Source: Agapetus fuscipes (lineage: Eukaryota > Arthropoda > Insecta > Trichoptera > Glossosomatidae). Taken from it: a stretch of 64,000 bases of DNA. A program made the position numbers and the translations under genes. The DNA lies in assembly GCA_951799405.1 (NCBI GenBank), contig OX637339.1:12276001-12340000 (forward strand), given 5' to 3'. The notes beneath the pieces are model-generated. The model searched no databases and was not told the origin of the DNA. It saw only the letters and a list, made by a program, of their open reading frames with translations. The stretch's first letter is position 1; each line of letters begins with the position of its first letter. Shown here in pieces: positions 33,301 to 45,300 of this stretch.

Positions 33301-36300
33301 TATGAGCTTTTATTACATGAGCTTTTTCGTGAGGTTTTCATGAGCTTTTATTACATGAGCTTTTTCGTAAACTCATTTTACACGAGCTTTTTCGTGAGGT
33401 TTTTTATGAACTTTTATTACATGAGCTTTTTCCTGAGGTTTTCATGAGCTTTTTCGTGAGGTTTTCATGAGCTTTTATTACATGAGCTTTTTCGTAAACT
33501 TATCACGAGCTTTTTCGTAAACTCATTTTACATGAGCTTTTTCGTAAGCTTATAACGAGCTTTTACGTGAGGTTTTCATGAGCTTTTATTACATGAGCTT
33601 TTTCGCAAACTCATTTTACATGAGCTTTTTCGCAAACTCATTTTACTTGAGCTTTTTCGTAAACTCATTTTACATGAGGTTTTTCGTAGAATATCACGAG
33701 CTTTTTCGTGAGGTTTTCATGAGCTTTTATTACATGAGCTTTTTCGCAAACTCATTTTACATGAGCTTTTTCGCAAACTCATTTTACATGAGCTTTTTCG
33801 TAAACTCATTTTACATGAGCTTTTTCGCAAACTCATTTTACATGAGCTTTTTCGTAAACTCATTTTACATGAGCTTTTTCGTAAACTCATTTTACATGAG
33901 CTTTTTCGTAAACTCATTTTACATGAGCTTTTTCGTAAACTCATTTTACATGAGCTTTTTCGTAAACTCATTTTACATGAGCTTTTTCGTGAGCTTTTCA
34001 TAACTTTTTTCATTCGCGTTTTTGAAAGCTTTTTCACGAGATTTTTCCATGCTTTTTAGGAAAAGCTTTTATAAAAAAACTCTTAAGAAAGAATCTATTA
34101 AAAATAAGATCTATCTAAGAACTATCAACTTTGAGTGCTGTTAATTCTTGAAGCAGTTAATAAATAAAATATTAATTAACATTGAAGTTCCTTGACTTAT
34201 AGGTTGGTATGCGGCTGACCACCCATGCTGTAAAAATGGTTCACTTTGCCAATGTCACCCCTGTCTCAGGGAAGGACGGCAAGAGTTGCAGGGTGTATGT
34301 CCATTTGAGATTTGATTTTTATGTTGTAGGTTCACATGAGGCATGTGCAAGCGCGAACTTGTACGTGTCTGGTTGTGAGAATGCATGTAATGTGAATCTT
34401 TAATGTAACATATCCTTGCAACTTAGATTAGATTAGATTAGATTAGATGTATTTCTTGCAGCCAGTGGAAATAAATTCATCTGAGACTAACTCAATTACA
34501 AATTTAACAAGAGCACAAAATAAATCTCTTTTGACTTTGCAGTATCTCTCACGCGCGCCGCCAACGCTGTCATAGAGATTTTTTTTCAGATGGCAACACC
34601 CGATCATTATTCAAAGATGGCTGCCGCCAGTTAAGCGTCCTTACACTTTTTTTTGCAAAGTCCGAAACCCCCGGAGGCTTACGGACCCCTGGAAAACGTC
34701 ATCTACTTCTTTTTATATCTCTATCGCGGGCAGGGATAAACAACCATATCGGGAGAAATATTCCGGGCTGCGTGGATAGCAAAATAGTCCGGTCGATTTC
34801 CTTTACTTAAATTTGCAGGAATTATCTTCATTTGAGATTTCGATTACAGCATTTACACTTGCAGCATTTGTAAGCGGGTATGCAATAAATATGAATCTTA
34901 AATGTAAAATTTCTTTGCAACTTTTATTGTAGATTACAGTTTGATAGCTCAGTTAGTAGAGAACTTGCATTCCATGCTGAGAGTTCGAATTCGAATCCCA
35001 CCGAGGGTGTGAAAATAGATTTCCCCTTTTCAGTGTTTATTTTAAACTCGAAATAAAACATCGGGAAGGTTTATTCAGCCTTTACAATAAATGAGTTGCA
35101 GCCCCCTCGTGAGCTGGGTAATTCCCATTTCAACTGAAGTGGTTGGCGTATGACCTGCCCCCTTTCCTTACAAAATAGTTTCCTAACGCCACATGCTATC
35201 CCTTCGGAGACAACGCGGTAGGAAGTGGCACTATATGTCGGTGTTATGGCCGCGGGGATCAAGTCAGGTTATTTGGAACCGGATAACTTTGGTTCGAATC
35301 CCGCGACGATTACTTCGACCCTGGTTCAACAGATGCCGTTGCATGCACACAAGCTTCTGCTTTCGCATGAAGACAACTGGCCAGGAAAAATAGGTTGGTG
35401 GATTGCATTCCTTTCCACAAATCTTTTTTTTTTAAATGTCTAGCTTACTTGCGTTTTAGTTAAGTAACAGTATGTATACTGAGTCCATCCACCGTTTTTT
35501 TTTTTTTTTAAGAAATCCTGTGCGGGAGACTCCCTAGATTCTAAAGACTTGCTGTAAGGCTGGATGGACCTTTGGTGACCGGTCATTGGTAAAGGTTTAT
35601 GAATTTTTCAACCCAGCGAAGAGCACATTCGAAATATGAATGGTATATTTTTGTGCTCCGCCAGGATTAGAATCCACAACCTTCCATTTACGAGTCCGAA
35701 GTGTTGCCACTACGGACTACGGACCGGTCCAAGATGCCAACGACACGCGGTGTACCTGAGCGGTTACCCATCCAAGCACTGACCACGCCCAATGTTGCTT
35801 AACTTCGGTGATCTATGGGAACCGGTGCTTTCAACATGGCTAACGTCGTTGACAAACGACGTTAGCCATGTTAACGACGTTTGTAACTTTATGTTGACTA
35901 TTTAATCCGACATATTTATTCTGAAACATATTTACCTCTACCCTCTGCACGCCCCTGTTTGAGAGCACCTGGGTACCTGGGTGTACTTGAGTAAGGACGG
36001 CGTAAGTTTTTTTACGTTCCTGCTTCAGATTAGGGATGTTATGGATATGAATATGGATAACGATATGCTAATTATTATTTCGGTTTCGGATATGGCTATG
36101 GAATTATTTCGTTTTAATAATTCAGTAGTTTCGGTTACAGATATTTAATGATTTGAAAGAATAGTGTAAAAATAATACCTACATGTAAGAACATAAATTG
36201 TGACATTTTATTCACAACAACAGCTGATCTGTAGCTAATCCATGGATCAGCATTTTTTCACATGATTATCACTTTAGGCAGCGGATGAGTCATCGCTTTT

Positions 36301-39300
36301 TTGCGTGTGAATAAACACTTGACTTTTTTTCTAGGCTATCGTTTGGCTTTGCAGTCACTCATACGAGTTATTATTATAGCGTTTACTTAAAAATACGACA
36401 AATAACTTTTTATGTGTTTTATCGGGTTAGGCCATGTTCTATTTGCAGCTATAAAGCTGTTTATAAAATTTTCTGACGTTTCACTTTCACAAGCAGAAAG
36501 CATGCTCAAGGCGACTTATCAAAGCGACGTGGTGGTTTTCGTTATCTTCGCGGTCGCTTGCTGTTCGTTAAATAACTCTGACCATGGTAGTGACAATGAA
36601 AGCATATAATATTCGTGATTTCTATTATACCATTTCATATATATACCGCAATTGGTAGAATCATTTATTCCGGTTACGGATACATATAATTATTTACACC
36701 GGATATACAATAGTTTCGGTTGCGGATACAGATATTTATTTACACCGGATATCCAATAGTTTCGGTTGGGGATACAGACATTGAATTACACCTGATATCC
36801 AATTGTTTCGGTTACGGATACGTATATTTATTTACACCGGATATCCAATAGTTTCAGTTGCGGATACAGATATTTATTTACACCGGATATCCAATTGTTT
36901 CGGTTTCGGACACGTATATTTATTTACACCGGATATCCAATAGTTTCGGTTGAGGATACAGATATTTATTTACACCAGATATCCAATTGTTTCGGTTTCG
37001 GATACGTATATTTATTTACACCGGATATACAATAGTTTCGATGCGGATACGGGTATCCGTAACATCCCTACTTCTATGATATTTAATATGAAATTATGGT
37101 AATACATAATTTGATGATAAAAACGAGGTAAAATAAAGTGCCTATAGTAGATAGAACGCTCAAGTAAAGCCTTTAAAGAACCACTTACATAAATCAAGGA
37201 CTAAATATTTAATGCTGATTTGGAGTAAAAAGATGACGAGGCATTTCGGAAAAAAGGTCAAAATGAATTTGCAGAAAAAGAATGGCATTATATGAATATT
37301 TCGATACCTTCAAAGAAAAACTTAATAAGGGGCATATGAAGCTAACGTGGGAATCTCAGATAAATGCACCTTTTCCCCTATTTTCTACGAGAGACAACAC
37401 TAAAAATTGTAAAAATCCTGTAGTTTAGAAGTTTTTCATGAGCATTACCTTATGAGTTTTTTTACTATGAAAAGTTGCACCCAGTTAAAGGTTGAATATT
37501 AAAAAGAAGAATTTAGAATGGTTATCTACCTAGATTTGGATTTTGTAAATTAGTTTCGGTCTATAGCTCAGTTGGTAGAGTGCTTGCATTCCATGTCGAG
37601 AGCTAGGCTTTAATCCCGATCGAGGGTGTCGGAAATGATTTCCCGGCTCAGTGTTTATTTCAAACCCAAAATAAAATGCCGGTGAGGTTTACTCAGCCTT
37701 CACAAGAAATGAGAATCAGTACCCTTGAAGCTGGAAAACTCCCACTTAAACTGAAATGGTTGGCGTCAGGACGGCCCCCTTACCTATAAAAATAAGTATG
37801 TTCCATACAGCACGTGCCACCGCCTTTGGAAACAATGCGGTAAGAAGTAGTACCATATGCGCCACTTAAATGCGTTGCGTTTTTAGTACCTAAAATATTT
37901 TTTTCAACGCATTTATGATGCAATTAAAGATGGGAATAAATAGCGAACTAGTACCTGTATGCACTGTTAAAAATTTAACATACCTGCCAATGATACAGTT
38001 GTATTTATGTCTATGGTGTTTTGCTACCAACTTCATGTCAATTGACAGCTGTATCTTACTTCCGTCTTCTCTCTCGAACTCTCACAACAGCAACATGTCC
38101 GCTTGCTCTCATCCATTATATTTTTTTGTAATCTGGTGTAAATTTGTGAACTAATTAATTAAATTAACAATCTTCGACAAGCAGTGAAGTAATTATTTGG
38201 GTGAATTCGACGAAAAACCTGTGCCTAACCAAACCAATGGCTAAATCCGGTCACAACCAAAACGTCAATGCGGTCCGGTCAATAAAAGTCAGCAGACTGC
38301 ATTGGCTGGGCCGCATCCAGTGAATGAACCATCAGAGCCTGGTAAAGATGGGGTTGTGATGACGGACCCAAATGGGTACAGGACAGTAGGAAGACCCAGA
38401 ATAAGGTGGCTGACTGCCGTGTGATGTGAGGACAGTATGGAGCTGGAGGAGGAAGGCGTTGGACAGGCAGCGGTGGCTGTGGTTGATCAAGGAGGCCAGG
38501 TTGTCGTGCCTGTAGTGGAGATGACGATGACATAAAATAAACTCGTATTCTTGGACGTAGTTTTATAGGGGCTCCGTATGAAGCAGAAGCGAATTAAACT
38601 TTCCTTCAACTCATTTCTAACTTTCGCTTTTTATTGTTTTTCTTTTTACTTTTTGTATTTACCTTCGAGTTTAGCCCTGCCGTCGTTTTTAGATAAAAGG
38701 GAAGTTCGCACATTTTCAAACAATTTTATTTTAAAAATGCTCTCGGACTAGCACAATTTTGATTCGCAACGCAACTAAGCTACACATATCGAGCAACTTG
38801 TTACCGGGGTAGCATGTGGCGTGTCGAACCAATTACCTTTTACAGGTAACGGTCCTTTCATCAACCACTTCAGTTGAAGATTCTCCACTGCTTGACCGTA
38901 ACGCCGATATTTTAAACCTATCATAATCTTTCCAGTTTATCTAAGTTTTTCAAATTATTTTGTTAAAAGGAGCTATATGTATATTATATGATTAAAAGAG
39001 TCCGGTCGATAGCTCAGCTGGTAGAGTGCTTGCATTCTATACCGAGAGCTCGGGTTCGAATCCTACCGAGGGTGTCAGAAATGATTTTCCATTTCGATGT
39101 TTATTTCAAAACCCAAAATAAAATACCGGCAAAGTTTTCTCAGGGTTCACAAGAAATGAGTACCAGCCCCCCTTAAACTGAAGGGGTTGGCGTAAGGCCG
39201 CCCCCCTTACCTGTAAAAATAAATAGGTTTCACTCGCCACATGCGAGACCCTTGGGGGATAACTACATTTGTACCTTAGATGCGAGTTGCGTTTTAAAAG

Positions 39301-42300
39301 AGAATTGAGTTTGTCAACCTGTTCCTCCTTTTAATAACCCTGTCACAATTTTATTTATTTACCATTTAATCAAAACACCTATAAAATATGAATTGCACGA
39401 CTAAACGACTCGATGGCCAACTGATAAAGATAAATTTCAAAACAAGAGGGTCGATTTTATTTTCGAGCGAGAAGTTTAAATTTTAACGTACAATTCCACG
39501 TTAATTGTGCATGACTTTATATGCCATTTATCAACTTTCCGAGATTCGAGACAAAAAAATACAAATACTCCCTTCGATCACGTAAATTGAAAAATGTAAT
39601 TTATTGGACAAATTTTCCTTTAGCGCCGTACTTTGAAAAACCACCTCAAGGGCGCTTTACATCGTTAATTGTTTTTTTTTATGAAAAATAGTTGGCGGTA
39701 AAAAATATAAAATTAAAGATGCAACTCCACGTCTTGTGAGTGACTTTGTTTATATATATTTGTTTATTTGTCTACGGCCTACGCTATCGGGGGAAGTTTT
39801 CACAATGCTTTATACTCAGCGTACAGAATTTGTAAATGATAAATGAGACCATGGCTATTTAACATAGTCATGGACAAGTGTGTCAGAGATGCTAGACTTA
39901 ATGATTGTGGATTGATGATAGGAGAGAGCAAAGTGAGTGTTCTACTATATGCAGATGATGCAGTTCTTGTATGTGATTCAGCAGTAGAATTGCAAACAAT
40001 GCTCTCTAGATTGAATGAAGCTTTGTTAGGTAACCATTTGAAGTTGAATGCAAGTAAGACGAAAGTATTGATTTTTGAAAGAGATGATGAAATTATGAAT
40101 TATGAATTTAAAATTAAAGGAATGAATATTGATGTCGTGAATGAGTTTGTATACCTGGGAAGCAAGTTTGAAAAAGATGGAAGAATGACCTGTGAATTTG
40201 AAAGAATAATAATGAAAGGCAGGTGCGTACTCGGTGCTACCGCTAGCATCGCCAAGAACCAGGATCTTTCAAAAAATGTTCGACTGGCGGTGCACGGTGG
40301 TATACTAGTGCCCACTCTGATGAATGGAAGTGAAGCCTGGACGGTGAGTGAAAGTGAGATTAGTAAAGTCCATACAGTGGAAATGGACTACTTAAGAAGT
40401 ATGATTGGAAAAAGACGGAGTGATAGGGTGAGGAATGATTTTGTTAGAGAGGAATGTGGTGTAAGAGAAAGTGTGAAAGTAAAGATTAAAAGAAGTATAC
40501 TTAGATGGTTTGGACATTTGGAGAAATTGAATGAGGAAAGACTGACGAAGAAAGTGTATGCTGCAAGAATTGATGGATGTCGTGGAAGAGGAAGACCGAG
40601 AAAGGTATGGATGGACCAAATTTTCGAAATAGCGAGTGAATGGGATATAAAACGCAACTAAGCTACACATATAGCGTAACTTCTTGCCGCGTTATCCCCG
40701 AAGGGGTCGCACGTGGCGAGTTGAACCTATTTATTTTTACAGGTAAGGGGGCCGGCCTTACGCCAACCACTTCAGTTGAAGTGGAGGTTTCCCAGCTCCC
40801 GAGAGTGCTGGTACTCATTTCTAGTGAAGGCTGAGTAAACCTTGCCGGTATTTTATTTTGGGGTTTGAAATAAACACCGTAACGGGAAATAATTTCTGAC
40901 ACCCTCGGTGGGATTCGAACCCGAGCTTTCGGCATGGAATGCAAGCACTCTACCACCTGAGCTATCGACCGGACTCATAATAAAAGAATATATCCAGAGT
41001 CATAATAAAAGAAGAGCTTGTATGAAAAAGGTTATGACTCTGGATGAAATGAAAGAAGTATGCAAGGACAGGAAGAAGTGGCGGCTAATCTGCAATGCTG
41101 ATTTGTAATGTTGGTTTATTAGTTTGCTACATTTTTTGCATAAGAAATTTTTGATTTTTTTTGTATAGATTTATTTTTAAGATTTTGTTGTTGTTTTTTT
41201 TTATACTTAAATGTTATTTATTACTCGTATTCCTTGACTTATAGGTTGGTATGAGGCTGACCACCCATTCTGTAAAAAAGGGTTCACTTTGCCAATGTCA
41301 CCCCTGTTTCAGGGAATATCGGCAAGAGTTGCAGGGCTTATGTTCATTTGAGGTTTGGATTTTATTTGTAAGTACACAATCAGCATTTGTAAGCGCGAAC
41401 TACACGCGTTTGTTTGTGGGCATACATCTGAGAGCTTTGAATGAATATATCCTTGCAACTTAGATTATAGATTATATTATAGTCGTAGAGGCCCAAAGGC
41501 GGCCATCTTGGATAGTTAGGTAAGACTTAAGCGTAAACAAATTTTTCTATTTTCTATTTTTTATTTTTCATTTTCACTTTCTATTTTTATTTTTTATTTT
41601 ATTTTTATTTTGTTTTTTTTTTTTTTTTTTTTTTGTTCTTTTTTTCTTCTTTTTTTTTTTTTAATTCTTTGGGGGCAAGTGACAAATTTATGTGTGTATT
41701 AGATTTATTTTAAAGAAATATTGTAATGGTGTGAATGCTGTGTATGCTTCTAGTGTTGTATAGCTGTGATTGCCTGCGTGATGTTTGTGTGAAGATGTAT
41801 GCTTGTGTCTATTGATGTAGTGTGCATAGTTTGGATGATTGGTTATTTGTGTTACTGTTGCTTATTATTATTTTTTTATTGTTTATATGTACCAATTGTC
41901 TGTATTGCACCTCTTAATAAATAAATAAATAAATAAAAAAAAAAACACAGAGAATGCTATTTTGTGTGTGTACATTTTTTACATCTGTTAGTTTTTGATG
42001 TCCATACATGTTATATGTAATCAGGCCCGGATTAAAGGTGGTTCGAGCGGTATGACCGAACCAGGGCCCCCACGTTCAGGGGGCCCCAAAAGTGCCAAAA
42101 AAACACGTTTTGTGCATGCTTTTCAGTGTCCAGGTCTTTCCGGGCATTTGCAATCAAGGAGCCTGCGATCACAGACTAAATGGAAATTAGTTTGAATGCA
42201 TTATAAATATCAAAAATATATTTGGGGCTCAAATCTTATGAGGCATACGTGAACAAGGGGCCCCCCAAAAGCTAAAAAATATTGTATAGAAAACATTTGA

Positions 42301-45300
42301 ACATATTTTTTCTGGAAGAATATGCATATTTGGTGTAGTGAAAAAATACGAAGAAGAGGGAGGGGGGTAATTTTCAGGGAGGCGGGAGGGGGGGCTTCTA
42401 GGGGGCCCCAAAATTTTCCCCGCACCAGGGCCCTCAGAGGGGTTAATCCGGGACTGTATGTAATTTGTTGATTTAAAAAATGTAATTTGTTGTGTATGTT
42501 CCTTGACTTATAGGTTGGTATGCGGCTGACCACCCATGCTGTAGAAGATGGTTAACTTTGCCAATGTCACCCCTGTTTCAGTGAAGGTCGGCAGGAGTTG
42601 CAGGGTGTATGCTCATTTGGGATTCGGGTTTTTATATTGTTGGACTATATGCGGCATGTTTAAGCGCGAACTTAAACATGTCTGTTTTGTGAAAATGCAA
42701 ATAATGTGAATCTCTAATGTTAATTATATTTTGCAACTTAGATTAGATTAGACATATAAGTAGGTATATTTATCTCAATATTTTGAGTGGTTCGTAGTCT
42801 ATTGGTTCTTGATGAGTGATTCACACAAAAACTTCTTATTAATCTTGTGTCTCATTTCTGAGGATTGTTACCCATGTGGAAGCAATCACTCTTCGCCAGT
42901 TCTCTCTTAACTGCGCTGCACGCAGCGCTCCAACCACCGAAGAGCCTTCTGCTGTTTTCAATTGATCGGTCCATCGTGAGGGGACCTTCCTCTTCCTCTC
43001 TTCCCCTCCAAGTCACCGATCACAACCAGTCATTCTAGGCTATCCTCATTGTCAAGGACAACGTGTTCAAAGAACAAGAAACAAAAACAACACTCAACAT
43101 GTAAATCACCAGAATAGTACAATCAAAGATATATATTTTTTGTGAATATCCTTTACGTCATTTTTAGCGTACGTCTCAAAATAAAATCACCCTCTCATTT
43201 TCAAGTATTTTCTTTAAAACTCTATCAATGCGTTTTACTTACAAATGTATCCAAACTTATACGCTCATTAGAGGCCCTGCTTTAATTTTCATACATTTTT
43301 TGTGATTGCGTTCATTGCAAAGCTGTAAACTTGCAGCTCATATTAATTGTATGACGTTTAGCAGTACGGAGGCGTGGTGCTACAAGGCTCAAGCTGTATA
43401 TTTCATTTTTCATGTGACAGCCCTGCAATTACAAGGCGGCAAGTGTTTAAATGCATACGTGTGTGTGTGTAAACGTCATTCTGTCACTTTGACAGCTCCA
43501 ATAATTGCAATCATATCGTATAGATGTCGGCTTGTTGTAAACTGTAACAAAAAACGAAAAATTACTTTTAAAAAATAAAAATAAACAGGAAGTGTCTAAG
43601 CACTTGAAAAATGAAGTCTCTTGGTAGAGAGAGGATATTGGGTTGCTATGCTCACGTTATTTGTTCATACTCCATAATCTAAGTTGCAAAGATAATTGAA
43701 TAAGTTCGTGCTTACACATGCTGCATGAGAACACACAAAAAATCTAAAATAACATAAGCCTGCAATCCTTGCTGACCTTCCCTGACACCGGGGTCAATAG
43801 GAGAGCGGGTTTTTATACGAGTTGAGCTTAATTGCTCGTGCACTTTCGATGTATCAGCACTTCGTTTTCAAGACAACAGATGTTTTGTCTTTATAAATTC
43901 AAAATGAATCGTCACAAAGGCAATACACAAACCCTTAAACATTGAAAGAAGTATGCAAGGATCGGAATAAATGGCGGTTTAACTGCAATGTTAGCGGCTA
44001 GAGATCTCTACGGACCACGGCAACAGATCCCGGAAAGCAACCTCCAGCATCATCAGCCAGCCGTGTTAGCCTAAAACTCCAATTTCATGTACGGTTATTT
44101 TTTACTAAGAACGGCTGGTAAGGCTGGCCCCCGTACCTGTAAAAATAAATAGGTTCACTTGCTATATGCGATCCCTTCAGGGATAACGCGGCAAGAATTT
44201 GCACTATATGTGTAGCTTAGTTGCGTTACTTGCGACCCTAGTCACTTACAAGCGTGACGTTTGCCCGCCTAGAAAAAAAACATATTTTCAAGTTGGTCCA
44301 TTTTATATCCGAGTCTATCCAGTCATAAAGGGCAAAATGCAATCGAAAATAATTAAATTTACGAATATTCAATTAACTTCATATTTATATTGACTCGGTT
44401 CATGTTCATCCCCTCTCTACTAGTAATAATAATGTTTTGGTCTCCGATGCGGTAAATTTTAAATTGCCATAGTTAGAGAGCGGCGGTGAGATTATATGCA
44501 GATTTCAGTGTTGGAATTATACGCACGCCGCCGTATCGAAATTCAATTCGAATATGCACCTGGAATATATGCGTGTTGCATATTCTAACAAAATACCTCA
44601 ATACCTCAACTTTACACTGCTTCGGTTTACGAAACAATAATATATTTTCTTGAAAAAATTATTTCAAGACGTTCATTCAAGGATACTGCCATTGAGGTAT
44701 AATATGAGTGGAGCCGATACTGTATATTATGGCACTAAAAGCTGTCAACTAGACCTGTCCAAACTCATGTTTTGTTGGTTTCTTCAACTTGTGTTTCGAC
44801 GCCCTAAAATCTGTAATAAATCTTTAAAAAAAATTGAAGAAAAACAAAAGAATACCGATTGATTCCCTAAATTATTCCCTTATTTGTAGGTAGGTATGAG
44901 GCTGACCACACGTACTGTAAAACAATGGATTTTTTTACTAATGTCACCCCTGTTTCAGGGAAGGACGGCAAAAGTTTTCGGGTTTATGTTCATTTGAGGT
45001 TAAGATATAAATTTTTATATACACATATAGCCAGGCCCGGATTAACCCCTCTGGGGGCCCTGGTGCGGGGTACAGCTCGGGTCCCCTATATGCCCCCCCC
45101 CCCTTTCCCTCCTACGTTTCCATAACCTCAAAGATGCGTATATTTTCCGAAAAAAAAGTACGTTGAATTTTTTTCTATACAATATTTTTAGCTTTTGGGG
45201 GGCCCCTTGGTAGCGTATGCCTCATAAGACTTACACTTCAAAGATATTTTGTTGTAATGCTTGTAAACTAATTTCTATTAAGTTTGTCATCGGGGACCCC

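Noticed and set aside
33578..34003. 141-codon frame of MSFFVNSFY repeats
   Set aside because: Produced by a 27-bp minisatellite whose length is a multiple of three; both strands give such frames.
34425..34447. Telomere-like repeat
   Set aside because: The unit is GATTA/TTAGA, not the insect TTAGG, and it always sits at the end of REP-2.
37553..37625. tRNA gene
   Set aside because: Boxes A and B are present, but the body continues into the SINE-1 consensus and no proper anticodon arm or acceptor pairing is visible. The same holds for all tRNA-like heads in the window.
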